The notes: a model not told the origin generated them from the letters alone. A DNA stretch of 64,000 nt from Parahalioglobus pacificus (GCF_014652275.1 NZ_BMYM01000002.1:62001-126000); one strand, 5' to 3'; positions 1-10,572 are shown, numbered from the stretch's first letter. Program-made: numbers and translations.

Positions 1-2
1 GC

Positions 3-803
3 TACCACCACTTGGGATTCGCAGTTGCGCCCGAGACCATCGCGCTCATGTTACAGATTTCCCGTGATGGAGAGTTGGGTTATCTGCCACCTGAGCGGCT
101 GTGGCAAGAAATGCAACGCGCATTGGGAGAAAGAAACCCCGATGTGTTCATACACGTGCTCCGCAGTTGCGGCGCGCTCGCGGCGCTGCTGCCGGAACTG
201 GATGTGCTCTTCGGTGTTCCCCAGTCGGCGGAGCATCACCCCGAAATCGATACCGGCATCCATACGCTGATGGCCCTGCAACGGGCCGCAGACCTTGATG
301 CCGGCAACGATGTCCGATTTGCCGTACTGGTACATGATCTCGGTAAGGGCACTTCGCCGAGAGCAGAGTGGCCACGCCATATTGAACACGAGGTGCGCGG
401 CGTTGCTCTGGTCGATGGCGTTTGCGATCGTCTGAAAGTGCCCAATCACTACCGCAGTCTGGCGCTGAGTGTGTGCCGGTATCACCTCCATGCCCACCGC
501 GGCATGGAACTGCGCGGGAAGACGCTGCTCAACATGTTGGAGTCCATAGGCGCGCTGCGCCAGGCTGACAACCTCACTCCATTTTTGCTGGCTTGCCAGG
601 CAGATAGCCAAGGTCGAAAGGGCTATGAGACGCGCCCCTACCCGCAAGCGGACTACCTGCAGGGAGCTCTGGCAGTCATCAAGGCAATTACGGCAGCACC
701 TTTCAAGGCAGAAGGTCTTGAGGGGCGCGCAATTGGTGATGCTATGCGGGTCGCCAGAATCAGGGCTTTGGATGACTACCGGGAGGCCTATCGTTCGGGT
801 TAA
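3..803 (+). CDS. cca: multifunctional CCA tRNA nucleotidyltransferase, C-terminal part
   Basis: The 5' end lies outside the window; the reading frame is already open at the first bases. The visible part starts at a HLGF.VAPET segment typical of the middle of bacterial-type CCA-adding enzymes and runs through an HD phosphohydrolase domain with the metal motif HDLGKG. The enzyme adds and repairs the 3' CCA of tRNAs, and in gammaproteobacteria the HD domain adds phosphatase and phosphodiesterase activities. The nucleotidyltransferase head is missing only because of the window edge. It is convergent with the sugar dehydrogenase that follows. Identification is firm. Confidence 0.93.
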   Translation, partial: YHHLGFAVAPETIALMLQISRDGELGYLPPERLWQEMQRALGERNPDVFIHVLRSCGALAALLPELDVLFGVPQSAEHHPEIDTGIHTLMALQRAADLDAGNDVRFAVLVHDLGKGTSPRAEWPRHIEHEVRGVALVDGVCDRLKVPNHYRSLALSVCRYHLHAHRGMELRGKTLLNMLESIGALRQADNLTPFLLACQADSQGRKGYETRPYPQADYLQGALAVIKAITAAPFKAEGLEGRAIGDAMRVARIRALDDYREAYRSG

Positions 804-867
804 CACCTGCTTGAGGTTGCCGGTATGTTTGCAGCTCCCTGCGGTTTTCGCTAGCGAGCCCTAATCC

Positions 868-2175
868 CTACGCCTTAACAATATTGGGCTTGGGCGCCCG
901 GTAACGTCCTCGTGTATCCACGATCAGTTGAGCATGACTTGCAATAGCCGCGTAATCGAAAGCATCGTGATCTGTAACCAGCACCACCGCATCGAAGGCC
1001 GCAATATTCTCCGGTGACAGTGTTTCGCTGCTCAGCTCAAAACTGTAATCCCGTTTAGCCGGAAACTCGGGCACAAAGGGGTCAGAATAGGCGATCTTGG
1101 CGCCCCGCTCTTCCAACAGCGCCAAAATCTCTACCGCCGGTGATTCACGGGAGTCACCCACATTCTTCTTATACGCCAATCCCAACACCAGCACGCGGCT
1201 TTCGCTGATTGCTTTGCCGCGCTCGTGCAGCGCATCCACCAACTTGGCAATGACGTATGCGGGCATAGCGCGATTGATCTGGCCCGCCAGCTCGATAAAG
1301 CGCGTCTCAACGCCATACTCGCGCGCTTTCCATGTGAGATAGAACGGGTCTATGGGGATGCAGTGACCACCCAGGCCTGGACCGGGGTAATACGGGGTGA
1401 AGCCGAAGGGTTTGGTGGCCGCGGCGTCCACTACCTCGAAGATATCAATGCCCATGCGATCGGCGACGAGCTTCATCTCATTGACCAAGCCGATGTTCAC
1501 GGCACGATGAATATTTTCAAGGAGTTTGGTCATCTCCGCAGCATCGGTCGAACTTAGCGGCACCACCTCATCAATCACTGCCTCATACAGCGCGCGGCCG
1601 ACCCTCAGACATTCCTCGGTCACACCACCTACAAGCTTTGGGATCGTTTGAGTACTGAAATTGGCGTTGCCCGGGTCCTCGCGCTCCGGCGAATACACGA
1701 CGTGAACCTCACCCAACTGAAGGCCGGCATCGGCCAGCCGGGGCAACACCTCTTCGCGCGTGGTGCCGGGGTACGTGGTGCTCTCCAGAGAGATTAACTG
1801 CCCGGCCCGCAGGTGAGGCTGCAAGCTATCCAGAGTGCCCCGTACGAAACTAAGATCCGGCTCCAGTCGTTCGTTCAGGGGTGTGGGAACGCAGATGATC
1901 AACGCGTCACAGCCGGCTGCCTCGCTGAAATCCGTGGTGGCATGAAATCCCTGACTGTTCGCCTGTGCCACAGCAGCCGCCGGAATGTGATCAATATAGC
2001 TCTGTCCCGTATTCAGGATACCGGCCTTGCCCGAGTCCACGTCGAAGCCGAGCACTGAGAACCCCTCGGCTACAAAGCGCAGAGACAGTGGCAGACCGAC
2101 ATAACCCAGGCCAATGACGCCGACCTTGGCAGCTCGCTGCTCGATCACCCTCAATAGTTGCTGCGCAGCACTCAT
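868..2175 (-). CDS. UDP-N-acetylhexosamine 6-dehydrogenase (WbpA/TviB-like)
   Basis: This 435-residue protein belongs to the UDP-glucose/GDP-mannose dehydrogenase family. An N-terminal NAD-binding GLGYVGLPL motif (about residues 22-30) is followed by the central domain with the catalytic cysteine in [16 protein letters not shown] and a C-terminal UDP-binding domain. The [14 protein letters not shown] segment points to the UDP-GlcNAc (WbpA) or UDP-GalNAc (WbpO/TviB) branch, which oxidises C6 to a uronic acid. The gene overlaps folK by 4 bases, so it sits in a housekeeping operon although its product should serve surface glycan synthesis. Family is certain; exact substrate is not. Confidence 0.88.
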   Translation of the reverse strand: MSAAQQLLRVIEQRAAKVGVIGLGYVGLPLSLRFVAEGFSVLGFDVDSGKAGILNTGQSYIDHIPAAAVAQANSQGFHATTDFSEAAGCDALIICVPTPLNERLEPDLSFVRGTLDSLQPHLRAGQLISLESTTYPGTTREEVLPRLADAGLQLGEVHVVYSPEREDPGNANFSTQTIPKLVGGVTEECLRVGRALYEAVIDEVVPLSSTDAAEMTKLLENIHRAVNIGLVNEMKLVADRMGIDIFEVVDAAATKPFGFTPYYPGPGLGGHCIPIDPFYLTWKAREYGVETRFIELAGQINRAMPAYVIAKLVDALHERGKAISESRVLVLGLAYKKNVGDSRESPAVEILALLEERGAKIAYSDPFVPEFPAKRDYSFELSSETLSPENIAAFDAVVLVTDHDAFDYAAIASHAQLIVDTRGRYRAPKPNIVKA

Positions 2176-2705
2176 GACGCCAATTCCAGGGGAGCATCAT
2201 CACCCAATGTGCGGCCGCGCCACGCGAGTGCCAACCGGGTAAGTGGCTGGGACGGCTGATCGTAGCTTGCCCAGAGGGACGAAAACGTCTGATTCATCGT
2301 CGGATGAACGTGCCTGGGTGCCAGCTCTGCCAGCGGACGCAGCACAAACGCGTTTTCGAGGACTTCTCCACGAGGAAGAGCTACACCATCGATATCACCG
2401 GCCAGCGTTCCCACAAGAAGAATATCAATGTCGAGACGACGCGAACTAAAGCGCTTGGCATTTTTTGGCCGCCCGTGTGCGTACTCAATGTCACGCAGTG
2501 CCCGCTGCAATGCACCCACGGCAAGCTCTGACTGGGCGCGAACGACCATGTTGAGGAAAGGGTCGCCCGAAAAGCCGATCGCTTCGCTCTCGTAAACCGC
2601 CGACGTCCTGAGATCGCCGAACAATGCTGATAGCGCATCGAGACCAGCGATGAGATTCGACTCGCGATCAATATTGCTGCCGACCCCCAAAAATACTTCG
2701 GTCAT
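2172..2705 (-). CDS. folK: 2-amino-4-hydroxy-6-hydroxymethyldihydropteridine pyrophosphokinase
   Basis: This is a 177-residue HPPK. The N-terminus ([15 protein letters not shown]) and the RRLDIDILL motif, which carries the metal-binding aspartates, are diagnostic. It transfers pyrophosphate from ATP to 6-hydroxymethyl-7,8-dihydropterin in folate synthesis. It is translationally coupled to folB upstream by an overlapping stop and start and overlaps the sugar dehydrogenase downstream. Length is slightly above the usual 160 residues because of a C-terminal tail. Confidence 0.93.
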   Translation of the reverse strand: MTEVFLGVGSNIDRESNLIAGLDALSALFGDLRTSAVYESEAIGFSGDPFLNMVVRAQSELAVGALQRALRDIEYAHGRPKNAKRFSSRRLDIDILLVGTLAGDIDGVALPRGEVLENAFVLRPLAELAPRHVHPTMNQTFSSLWASYDQPSQPLTRLALAWRGRTLGDDAPLELAS

Positions 2706-3064
2706 CAGGCGCGCTCTCCCCGCTCAATGACCACCCCCACGTCCCGCGCCTGTGACACGGCACCGGGCTTACTCACGCGCAAACGGAGCCAGGCAACAGC
2801 GAACTCAGAGAGCACCAATGCTGCGACGTGTTCGGCGACGGACTCAATCAGTTCGAAGCTACTCGCCTCTACCAGCGCCAAAACGCCACTGGACACAGCG
2901 GCGTAATCCAGGGCATCGCTAACAGCATCCGAGGCACCCGGCGTGGCGACATCAGCTGCCATTTCCAGGTCCAATACCAGGGTCTGCTTGATAGTCCGCT
3001 CCCAGTCGTACACGCCGATAGTGGTCTCAACCGAGAGGCCCTGAATGTACACGATGTCGGTCAT
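2705..3064 (-). CDS. folB: dihydroneopterin aldolase
   Basis: This 119-residue protein starts [22 protein letters not shown], the typical FolB opening, and keeps the conserved central tyrosine region (DALDYAAVS) and the [12 protein letters not shown] helix. It cleaves 7,8-dihydroneopterin to 6-hydroxymethyl-dihydropterin, directly before the FolK step. It overlaps tsaD by 4 bases and folK by one, giving a tight tsaD-folB-folK-dehydrogenase operon on the minus strand. Confidence 0.93.
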   Translation of the reverse strand: MTDIVYIQGLSVETTIGVYDWERTIKQTLVLDLEMAADVATPGASDAVSDALDYAAVSSGVLALVEASSFELIESVAEHVAALVLSEFAVAWLRLRVSKPGAVSQARDVGVVIERGERA

Positions 3065-4101
3065 GCCGCAGCCACCCCGATGGGCGGCAACTCGCTCATG
3101 GGCCAGCGAGGACGCACGCGGGTGTCCTCATTGTCGCGCTCGCCAGCCAGCAAGCGTTGAGCGCCCGCGTAGGCAATCATCGCGCCGTTGTCAGTACAGA
3201 ACTGGGGCGCGGGATAGAACACCATTGCACCCTTCTTGGACAATGCCTTCGCCAATTCCGCACGCAGGTTGCGGTTGGCACTCACGCCACCGGCCATTAC
3301 CAGCGTGCTCAGCCCCTCCTGCTCTAGCGCTCGTCGACACTTGATAACCATGGTGCCGACGACGGCATCTTCGAACGCCCGCGCAATATCGGCTTTGTCT
3401 CGTGCTGACAGCCCACCTTCACTCTCGCAGGTGTGCACCGTGTTGAGGGTGTAGGTTTTAAGTCCACTGAAACTGAAATCCAACCCCGGGCGGTTGGTCA
3501 TGGGGCGGGGAAAGTCGAAACGTGCCGGATCGCCGGATTCTGCCAACTTCGCCACGTGGGGGCCGCCCGGATAGGGCAAGCCCAGCATTTTGGCGACTTT
3601 GTCGAAGGCCTCCCCAGCGGCATCATCCAAAGATTCGCCGAGCAGTTTATAACGGCCAATACCGTCAACCCTCACCAACTGGGTGTGGCCGCCAGACACC
3701 AAAAGTGCCACGAACGGGAAGTTCGGCCGCTCTTCTTCCAGCATCGGAGCGAGGAGATGGCCCTCCATGTGGTGTACACCCAGTGCCGGAATACCCCAGG
3801 TCCACGCCAGTGTTCGCGCAAGAGTCGCGCCCACCATGAGTGCGCCCACCAATCCAGGCCCCGCGGTATAGGCAATGGCGTCCACATCAGCGGTCGTCAG
3901 ACCCGCAGATTCCAACACCTGTTGTATCAAGGGAAGCGCTTTGCGAACGTGATCACGCGAGGCGAGCTCGGGAACGACGCCGCCATATTCCACATGTACG
4001 TCAATCTGACTGAACAGCGCGTGCGACAGTAGGCCCCGTTCAGTGTCATAGAGGGCGATGCCCGTCTCATCACAGGATGTCTCTAAACCTAGAACGCGCA
4101 T
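3061..4101 (-). CDS. tsaD: tRNA N6-adenosine threonylcarbamoyltransferase TsaD
   Basis: The protein belongs to the Kae1/Gcp/TsaD family of the ASKHA fold. I chose the ATG at 4101, which gives the family start [19 protein letters not shown]; five more codons are open upstream. Metal-binding histidines occur in HHMEGHL, and the [23 protein letters not shown] and [12 protein letters not shown] motifs are all present. With TsaB/E/C it installs t6A37 on ANN-decoding tRNAs. It is divergent from rpsU, the classical gammaproteobacterial arrangement. Confidence 0.95.
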   Translation of the reverse strand: MRVLGLETSCDETGIALYDTERGLLSHALFSQIDVHVEYGGVVPELASRDHVRKALPLIQQVLESAGLTTADVDAIAYTAGPGLVGALMVGATLARTLAWTWGIPALGVHHMEGHLLAPMLEEERPNFPFVALLVSGGHTQLVRVDGIGRYKLLGESLDDAAGEAFDKVAKMLGLPYPGGPHVAKLAESGDPARFDFPRPMTNRPGLDFSFSGLKTYTLNTVHTCESEGGLSARDKADIARAFEDAVVGTMVIKCRRALEQEGLSTLVMAGGVSANRNLRAELAKALSKKGAMVFYPAPQFCTDNGAMIAYAGAQRLLAGERDNEDTRVRPRWPMSELPPIGVAAA

Positions 4102-4329
4102 GGAATATGGCACCATTGGTTGGCAACAGGGGCTAATTGTTCACTGCATTAACCCGCAAAGCGCGCATGATAGTTCACGGCTGACGGCAGTGAAATAGCC
4201 CCTGGGGGATACGGGCGTGTGGGCAGGAAGGCGGCGTCTGTCTAGACTGCCGCCCAGTCGCCTGGCAGTCGGCTCCGCGCGGCTGCTTGTGTCCGCCCCC
4301 AAGCCCCGAAATTCGGTGGTATTTGGGCT

Positions 4330-4358
4330 TTGCAAAAGCCCGTGTAGGGGTATAGAAT
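4330..4358 (+). promoter_or_regulatory. sigma-70 promoter of the rpsU-dnaG-rpoD operon
   Basis: A TTGCAA box at 4330-4335 and a TAGAAT box at 4353-4358 are separated by 17 bases, close to the sigma-70 ideal. It sits about 75 bases before rpsU in the tsaD-rpsU divergent region, where this operon's main promoter is expected. This is a sequence inference only. Confidence 0.6.
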
Positions 4359-4432
4359 GCGCGCCCTTTCGGACGTTGGCGGGGGATTTCCCGTCTGCGT
4401 TAGAACCCAACAGGAATGACAGAGAAGAGTTC

Positions 4433-4648
4433 ATGCCTCACATCAAGGTAAAGGAAAACGAGCCGTTCGACGTGGCTCTGCGCCGTTTTAAGCGCTCCTG
4501 CGAAAAAGCGGGCGTACTGGCCGAAGTTCGCAAGCGCGAGCACTACGAAAAGCCCACTACAGTGCGCAAGCGCGCTGCAGCAGCGGCCGTTAAGCGTCAC
4601 CTGAAGAAGGTGTCTCGCGAAAACCGCAAGCGCGTCCGTCTCTACTAA
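4433..4648 (+). CDS. rpsU: 30S ribosomal protein S21
   Basis: This is a 71-residue basic protein starting [20 protein letters not shown], essentially the canonical S21 sequence. The open frame extends further upstream, but the ATG at 4433 has a purine-rich AGAGAAGAG ribosome binding site and gives the exact family length. S21 acts in the 30S subunit during initiation. It is the first gene of the macromolecular synthesis operon. Confidence 0.97.
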   Translation: MPHIKVKENEPFDVALRRFKRSCEKAGVLAEVRKREHYEKPTTVRKRAAAAAVKRHLKKVSRENRKRVRLY

Positions 4649-4664
4649 GGACACGTAGCCCTCC

Positions 4665-5120
4665 ATGAGTGACCAAACTCTCACGGAGACCATCAAGGCG
4701 GACGTAAAGACCGCCATGAAGGCGCGTGATAAAGAGAAACTGGGCACTCTCCGGCTGATTCAGGCCGAATTCAAGCGTATCGAGGTGGACGAGCGTATCG
4801 AGGTCGACGACGCTCGCGCGCTGGTGGTACTCGACAAAATGCTCAAGCAGCGTCGGGATTCAGCCCAGCAGTTCCACGACGCGGGGCGTGATGAGCTTGC
4901 CGCCCGGGAAGAGGCCGAGATAGCCGTTATCCAGTTGTACCTCCCTGAGCAAATGAGTGACGACGACATCATCGCGCTCATTGATGAGGCCCTTGCTGCC
5001 TCGGGGACTACCGGCATGCAGGCAATGGGCGCCGTGATGGGCAGCCTGAAGCCGCAGGTACAGGGCCGCGCCGACATGGGCAAGGTCAGTCAGCTAGTGA
5101 AGGCTCGCCTCACCGCCTGA
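4665..5120 (+). CDS. yqeY: GatB/YqeY domain protein
   Basis: This 151-residue protein of the YqeY family resembles the C-terminal tRNA-binding domain of GatB. The N-terminal helical part (KADVKTAMKARDKEKLGTLR) and the C-terminal GKVSQLVKARL segment are conserved. Its function is not established; a role linked to tRNA amidation or translation has been guessed from the GatB likeness. Its place between rpsU and dnaG is common in many Gammaproteobacteria. Confidence 0.92.
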   Translation: MSDQTLTETIKADVKTAMKARDKEKLGTLRLIQAEFKRIEVDERIEVDDARALVVLDKMLKQRRDSAQQFHDAGRDELAAREEAEIAVIQLYLPEQMSDDDIIALIDEALAASGTTGMQAMGAVMGSLKPQVQGRADMGKVSQLVKARLTA

Positions 5121-5303
5121 CGGTTGTCGATTTATCGCTGCCCGAGCGATTCACCGCGTCAGCGCCTTCGAGTCCTCACCCCCACCCCTTAAGAAAGCTT
5201 ACAAGTGCCGAATAATACGTCGGTATCGACCCCAAGTCGGCGCATTTGGCGCTAGACTGTTCCGCTATTCGATGACATTGCTCTGAGAGCCCACCAATCA
5301 CCC

Positions 5304-7226
5304 ATGGCAGGACGCATACCACAGAAGTTCCTCGACGACCTTTTGGACAGGGTCGATATCGTTGAGGTGGTGGATCGCCGGGTGAAGCTCAAGAAAGCCG
5401 GTAAGAACTACTCGGCGTGCTGCCCTTTCCATGACGAGAAGACACCCTCCTTCACGGTCAACGGTGATAAGCAGTTCTTCTACTGCTTCGGCTGCGGCGC
5501 TGGCGGCAACGCGCTTGGCTTCATCATGGACTACGAGAATGTGGATTTTCCCCAAGCGGTGGAAACGCTGGCCAGTAGCGTCGGTATGGAGGTTCCGCGC
5601 GAACCCAGCCGCCCCGGAGAACGGCCAGCAGCGCCCCAGGAGAGTAATAAGCCACTGTATGTACTCATGGAGCAGGCGGCGAGCTTCTACAAGCAGCAAC
5701 TTCGCCAGCATGCATCGCGTGATCGCGCAGTGGCCTACCTGAAGGGGCGAGGCCTAACGGGTGTCATCGCAAAGACCTTTGACCTTGGCCTGGCACCGCC
5801 GGGCTGGGATAACCTGATCAAGGCTCTGGGCACAGATGCACCCTCGCGCAGCAACCTGCTGAAAGCCGGGATGGTGGTTGAGAACGAATCAGGGCGTACC
5901 TACGACCGCTTTCGGGACCGTATTGTTTTTCCCATTCGTGACCAGCGTGGCCGGGTCATCGCGTTTGGCGGCAGGGTGCTGGGCGACGACAAACCCAAGT
6001 ACCTGAACTCACCTGAAACAGACATTTTCCATAAAGGCCGCGAACTGTACGGGCTGTATCAAGCCCGGCAGGCGCACCGAAAACTCGACAGGGTATTGGT
6101 GGTCGAGGGTTACATGGACGTGATTGCGCTGGCTCAACACGGTATTACCTATGCGACTGCCACCCTGGGTACCGCCACCAGTGAGACCCATTTGCAGCGA
6201 CTGTATCGACACTGCCCTGAAGTCGTTTTCTGTTTTGATGGTGATGAAGCAGGCCGCAAAGCCGCCTTTCGGGCTCTGGAATCCGCATTGCCCTGCATGG
6301 AGGATGGCAGACAGGCCAAGTTTCTTTTCCTGCCAGATGGCGAAGACCCGGACACACTGGTGCGTCAAACGGGTAAAGATCGGTTCGAGGGCCTGATTGA
6401 CGCTGCGCAGCCTCTTGAAGCCTTCCTGTTCGACATCATGGGGCGCGACATCGACACCTCCTCGCTGGATGGCCGGGCGCGGTACAGCAAGGCGGTGTTG
6501 CCCTACCTGCGCAAGTTGCCGCAGGGGGTTTATCGCGAGTTGATGTTCAGGGATCTGGCCGAGCGTACCGGGCTGGAGCTCAACAGCTTGATGCAGTTGG
6601 AGGCACCCGAGCCACCCCCGGCCCCTCCGCCTGCGCCCGAACGCTACGAGAGCCACGGCGCGAGCACACCCGATTCAACTCTGCCGGATGAGTATTACAC
6701 CCATAGCGCCAAGATGGACTCAGGGCAGGCGATTGATGAGGGGCCCAAACAGCGACGTCCCCTGAGAAGCCTCGGCGTGGAATACGCAAACATCGCCCAA
6801 GGCGCGATTGCGCTCTTGTTGCACAAGCCCACTATTGCCAGGCAGGTGGAGCACGAAGCGCTGGATGATATTGAAGGTGAGGACGTCGGCCTACTCCGCG
6901 AGGTTTTGCAGCTACTGCACCTGCGGCCGGAGTCGAACACGGCAATGCTACTCGGGCACTGGTATGGCACCGAGCACGGCGAACTGCTCAACCGCCTGGC
7001 AGGGCAAGAGCGGCTAATCCCCACTGAGGGCATAGAACAACAGTTTGTGGATACCGTGGCCGTACTGGCGCAGTTGCCTCAGCGCTCGAAAATCGAGGCG
7101 CAGGTCGACAAACTGAAACGCGCCGACTACGCTCAGATGAGTCAAAGCGATAAGCAACAATTGCGGGAATTACTGCAGCAAAAGGCCCAGCTAGACGCGG
7201 CCAGAAAGCCCGGCCGCAGTAAGTGA
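5304..7226 (+). CDS. dnaG: DNA primase
   Basis: This 640-residue primase has an N-terminal CHC2 zinc-binding domain (C40, H43 and a later C-x2-C near residues 61-64), a TOPRIM catalytic core with VVEGYMDVIAL and FDGDEAG motifs, and a C-terminal helicase-binding domain. A proline-rich linker (about residues 434-450) separates core and tail. It makes RNA primers at the replication fork with DnaB. The ATG at 5304 follows a 184-base gap after yqeY that shows no clear terminator. Confidence 0.96.
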   Translation: MAGRIPQKFLDDLLDRVDIVEVVDRRVKLKKAGKNYSACCPFHDEKTPSFTVNGDKQFFYCFGCGAGGNALGFIMDYENVDFPQAVETLASSVGMEVPREPSRPGERPAAPQESNKPLYVLMEQAASFYKQQLRQHASRDRAVAYLKGRGLTGVIAKTFDLGLAPPGWDNLIKALGTDAPSRSNLLKAGMVVENESGRTYDRFRDRIVFPIRDQRGRVIAFGGRVLGDDKPKYLNSPETDIFHKGRELYGLYQARQAHRKLDRVLVVEGYMDVIALAQHGITYATATLGTATSETHLQRLYRHCPEVVFCFDGDEAGRKAAFRALESALPCMEDGRQAKFLFLPDGEDPDTLVRQTGKDRFEGLIDAAQPLEAFLFDIMGRDIDTSSLDGRARYSKAVLPYLRKLPQGVYRELMFRDLAERTGLELNSLMQLEAPEPPPAPPPAPERYESHGASTPDSTLPDEYYTHSAKMDSGQAIDEGPKQRRPLRSLGVEYANIAQGAIALLLHKPTIARQVEHEALDDIEGEDVGLLREVLQLLHLRPESNTAMLLGHWYGTEHGELLNRLAGQERLIPTEGIEQQFVDTVAVLAQLPQRSKIEAQVDKLKRADYAQMSQSDKQQLRELLQQKAQLDAARKPGRSK

Positions 7227-7410
7227 TCAAGCCGTAAGCAGCGAACAAAAACCGTGACAGTCGAGCCATAAGGAACGGAAATGGCCCAAAAACTGTCCAA
7301 ATAAGAACAAGGACCGAATAAGGCGCCGGCCGCAGCCCGAAAAACGGTTAAAAACGTCCTGATTATCGCCAAATAGGCGGCCAAACGTAGTTAAGTACTG
7401 CAATTCCGGC

Positions 7411-7416
7411 TATAAT
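7411..7416 (+). promoter_or_regulatory. possible -10 box upstream of rpoD
   Basis: A perfect TATAAT lies 43 bases before the rpoD start in the 233-base dnaG-rpoD gap. No good -35 box is visible at the proper distance, so this may be a regulated or weak internal promoter. Internal rpoD promoters are known in the homologous operon of other bacteria. Confidence 0.4.
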
Positions 7417-7458
7417 GGTCGGCTACATTTTTTTTGCCATTTGCAAAGGTTTCAGTGA

Positions 7459-9270
7459 ATGAACGACGCCGTTCAACAACAGTCCCGCCTGAAGGCGCTG
7501 ATCGCCAAAGGTAAAGAACAGGGCTACCTGACCTACTCCGAGGTAAACGATCACCTGCCGGAGGACATCTCCGATCCGGATCAGGTTGAAGACATTATCC
7601 AGATGATCAACGACATGGGCATACAGGTGTTCGAAGCAGCACCTGACGCCGATGAGCTGCTGATGACGGAAGGCGACGGTTCTGCCGACGACATCGCCGC
7701 AGCGGAAGCTGCCGCAGCGCTGGCCGCCGTCGAGACCGAGGCTGGTCGCACCACTGACCCGGTTCGCATGTACATGCGCGAGATGGGTACGGTGGAGCTG
7801 CTGACGCGCGAAGGCGAGATCGTTATCGCCAAGCGGATCGAAGAAGGCATCCGCGAGTTGATGGCCGCGCTGGCACACTATCCTGGCGCCGTTAAGGTTA
7901 TCCTCGACGAATACGACTTGGTTGCCAAGGAAGAGCGCCGCCTCGCCGACATCATGGTGGGTTATCTGGACCCCGCCGAGCGCGTGCCCTCTGCGCAGGA
8001 GATCGCTGAGCAGCAGGAAAAAGCCAGCAAGGGCAATGACGATGATGAAGAGGCCGATACCGGTCCGGATCCCGTCGAAGCCAAGAAGCGCTTCTCAGCC
8101 ATGAAGCGTCAATACAACAAAACCGAAAAAGTGATTGCTGCAAAGGGTCGTGCTGACAAAGGCGCCCAAGCGGAAATGGTCAAGCTGGGCGAACTGTTCA
8201 AGTTCTTCAAGCTCACCCCTCGCGTATTCGATCCCCTGATGGACAGCCCGCGCAACATCCTTGCGGGTGTTCGCGATCAGGAACGTGAGATTATGCGCAT
8301 TGCCACGCGTGAGTGTGGCATGCCACGTAAGGAGTTCATCGCTACGTTCCAGGGCTCCGAATCTGACCTCAAGTGGGTCTCTCGCCAGGCGCGCAAAAAA
8401 GACTATGGCCCCAAGCTGACCGCGCATAAGGACGAACTCCAGCGCATGCAGCGCCGCATCGGCCAAATTGAAGAGCAGTGCGGCCTTCCTGTTAGTGAGA
8501 TTAAAGAGATCAACCGCCGCATGAGCATGGGCGAAGCCCGTGCCCGTCGCGCCAAGAAGGAAATGGTAGAAGCCAACCTTCGCCTGGTGATCTCGATTGC
8601 CAAGAAGTACACCAACCGCGGGCTGCAGTTCCTGGACTTGATTCAGGAAGGCAACATTGGCCTGATGAAGGCGGTGGACAAGTTCGAGTATCGACGCGGC
8701 TACAAGTTCTCCACTTACGCGACCTGGTGGATTCGCCAGGCGATCACCCGCTCCATTGCCGACCAGGCACGCACCATCCGTATTCCGGTGCACATGATTG
8801 AGACGATCAACAAGCTCAATCGAATTTCGCGCCAGATGCTGCAGGAAATGGGCCGTGAGCCCACGCCGGAAGAACTGGGTGAGCGCATGGACATGCCGGA
8901 AGACAAAGTCCGTAAGGTACTGAAGATCGCGAAAGAGCCGATCTCAATGGAAACACCCATCGGCGACGACGAAGATTCGCATCTGGGTGATTTCATTGAG
9001 GACAACACCATTTCCTCACCGGTAGACTCCGCCACAACCTCTGGCCTAACTGAAGCCACGAAAGATGTTCTGGCTGGGCTGACGGCACGCGAAGCAAAGG
9101 TGCTGCGGATGCGTTTCGGTATCGATATGAACACCGACCACACGCTGGAAGAAGTGGGCAAGCAGTTCGACGTGACCCGTGAGCGTATCCGCCAGATTGA
9201 GGCGAAAGCGCTGCGCAAGCTGCGCCATCCCTCTCGCTCTGACTACCTGCGCAGCTTCCTCGACGAGTAA
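7459..9270 (+). CDS. rpoD: RNA polymerase primary sigma factor RpoD
   Basis: This is a 603-residue sigma-70. Region 1.1 is at the N-terminus, followed by region 1.2 ([21 protein letters not shown]), a large non-conserved insertion with an acidic stretch, regions 2.1-2.4 ([17 protein letters not shown]), region 3, and the region 4.2 helix-turn-helix ([20 protein letters not shown]). It directs RNA polymerase to housekeeping promoters. It is the last protein gene of the operon and is followed by a hairpin and tRNA-Ile. Confidence 0.97.
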   Translation: MNDAVQQQSRLKALIAKGKEQGYLTYSEVNDHLPEDISDPDQVEDIIQMINDMGIQVFEAAPDADELLMTEGDGSADDIAAAEAAAALAAVETEAGRTTDPVRMYMREMGTVELLTREGEIVIAKRIEEGIRELMAALAHYPGAVKVILDEYDLVAKEERRLADIMVGYLDPAERVPSAQEIAEQQEKASKGNDDDEEADTGPDPVEAKKRFSAMKRQYNKTEKVIAAKGRADKGAQAEMVKLGELFKFFKLTPRVFDPLMDSPRNILAGVRDQEREIMRIATRECGMPRKEFIATFQGSESDLKWVSRQARKKDYGPKLTAHKDELQRMQRRIGQIEEQCGLPVSEIKEINRRMSMGEARARRAKKEMVEANLRLVISIAKKYTNRGLQFLDLIQEGNIGLMKAVDKFEYRRGYKFSTYATWWIRQAITRSIADQARTIRIPVHMIETINKLNRISRQMLQEMGREPTPEELGERMDMPEDKVRKVLKIAKEPISMETPIGDDEDSHLGDFIEDNTISSPVDSATTSGLTEATKDVLAGLTAREAKVLRMRFGIDMNTDHTLEEVGKQFDVTRERIRQIEAKALRKLRHPSRSDYLRSFLDE

Positions 9271-9295
9271 GCGCAGGCCAACGTAAGAAATAGAC

Positions 9296-9316
9296 GCCGT
9301 GGGCTATGCCCGCGGC
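9296..9316 (+). terminator. hairpin after rpoD
   Basis: A 9-base-pair stem (gccgtgggc / gcccgcggc, one G-U pair) with a 3-base loop lies 25 bases after the rpoD stop. No T-run follows, so it is at best a weak terminator; it may instead be a processing or attenuation structure before the tRNA. Confidence 0.4.
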
Positions 9317-9347
9317 ACCCTCTCTGGATATACTTCCGCTCCCTTTC

Positions 9348-9424
9348 GGGCCCATAGCTCAGTTGGTTAGAGCAGTCGACTCATAATCGATTGGTCGTAG
9401 GTTCAAGTCCTACTGGGCCCACCA
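9348..9424 (+). tRNA. tRNA-Ile with CAU anticodon (lysidine type)
   Basis: The 77-base sequence forms a cloverleaf: acceptor GGGCCCA pairs with TGGGCCC, followed by discriminator A and an encoded CCA. The D arm is AGCTCAGTTGGTTAGAGC, the anticodon loop is CTCATAA and the T arm contains GTTCAAGTCC. The CAT anticodon could mean methionine, but the GACTCATAATC anticodon arm and the position just after rpoD match the minor tRNA-Ile2 (ileX) that TilS modifies to read AUA. It marks the left border of the polysaccharide locus. Confidence 0.9.
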
Positions 9425-9444
9425 CTCTTTCATGGAGCGCAAAA

Positions 9445-10160
9445 ATGCGGTTCCTATTTATCTGCGGCTGCGGGCATTCAGGCACATCACTTCTACTTGC
9501 AATATTCTCGGCTGCGAATGATGTTCACGCCCTAACAGACGAGACACATTTTTTGCTGAGCCATTCAACCTGCGAGTTCAAGTCACAATATGGTTACCTT
9601 GCGCAGGGAGGAAACCTTATTGTTGAAAAAACCCCGAAGCATGTATATGCACTTGACAAAATCGTCGCTGATCCTGAGTGCGGCGCGTTAGTGATGGTAA
9701 GAAACCCTGTTGACGTCATTGCTTCCTTAAAAAGAGAGGTTTTGATGTTCAACAGGGTATCGAACGCTATCGAAACGACAACGAACAGTGGATTGCCCGC
9801 GAAAAGGCCCAGGGAGTAACAGTCCTACGTTACGAAGATCTCGTTCAATGGCCCGAGAAGACACTCTCCATGCTGGGTACAATTTTCAATCTGGACTTAC
9901 TTTCGGCGAACACCAGGCGTCAAAAATCCGAGGAGATATTTTTCCAATCTGCCGGAGCGACGGGCGCACAAAAAACTGACGGAGCCGGTGAATCAAGTCA
10001 CTTGGCGTTAAGAAATTACCAAATTCGCCAAGAGATCAAGGATAGTAATGGTGAGTGGGCGAATCGACTGACTAAGGAGGAACTCAATGAGATTCAGAAA
10101 AGCCTACACAATTACATGACTAAGCTTGGGTACGAGGAGTGTCTCAAATACTCACTCTAG
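9445..10160 (+). pseudogene. sulfotransferase, frameshifted
   Basis: Two overlapping frames together make one small sulfotransferase of about 238 residues. The first frame (start 9445) has a 5'-PAPS loop CGCGHSGTSLL and the 3'-phosphate motif RNPVDVIASLK. It then loses the family pattern and stops at 9819. The second frame resumes with GFDVQQGIERYRNDNEQW and continues through VTVLRYEDLVQWPEKTL to 10160. The join lies at a run of five A at 9729-9733; a sixth A would restore one frame. This is either a real mutation, a slippage site or a sequence error. The gene begins only 20 bases after tRNA-Ile. Confidence 0.75.
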
Positions 10161-10572
10161 TATAAAGCTGACTCGCCTCCATACTATTGGGCTAGACATC
10201 AAAAGAAACACGGTAATAACAGCCTGTCCGGTAATCTTCTCTAGAAGACCGAGGCGTCCTTAAAACGTGTTGTAGCTCTCGGATACTGTTGTGTTTGAAA
10301 TCGCATGGCGTTTCGGATTTGCGATTTGCCCCAGTAAGCGGCCAAGGTACGCTTCAAAAACTGTTGTCAACCTGCTTGCTGCGCGGTAGTCAAATGAACA
10401 ACGCTTAGTCTGGTAAAGGGTCGTTCTTCACCCATTTAAGCCCCACTTGAACATCCCGACCCTGAACAACTTTATCGTTCAACCTTCTCATGCACATCTC
10501 AACACAGGTTGCGCCCGCGCTAGCTTTACTTTACTCACGACTTGCGTGGAAGCTGAAGATTTAGTTGCTTAT
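10161..10572. other. intergenic region, no gene seen
   Basis: These 412 bases separate the frameshifted sulfotransferase from the convergent GT61 gene. I see no credible coding sequence, repeat or RNA gene in them. Confidence 0.5.

Noticed and set aside
9348-9424. tRNA-Met reading of the CAT anticodon
   Set aside because: The anticodon arm and the position after rpoD fit the lysidine-modified tRNA-Ile2 better than elongator or initiator tRNA-Met.
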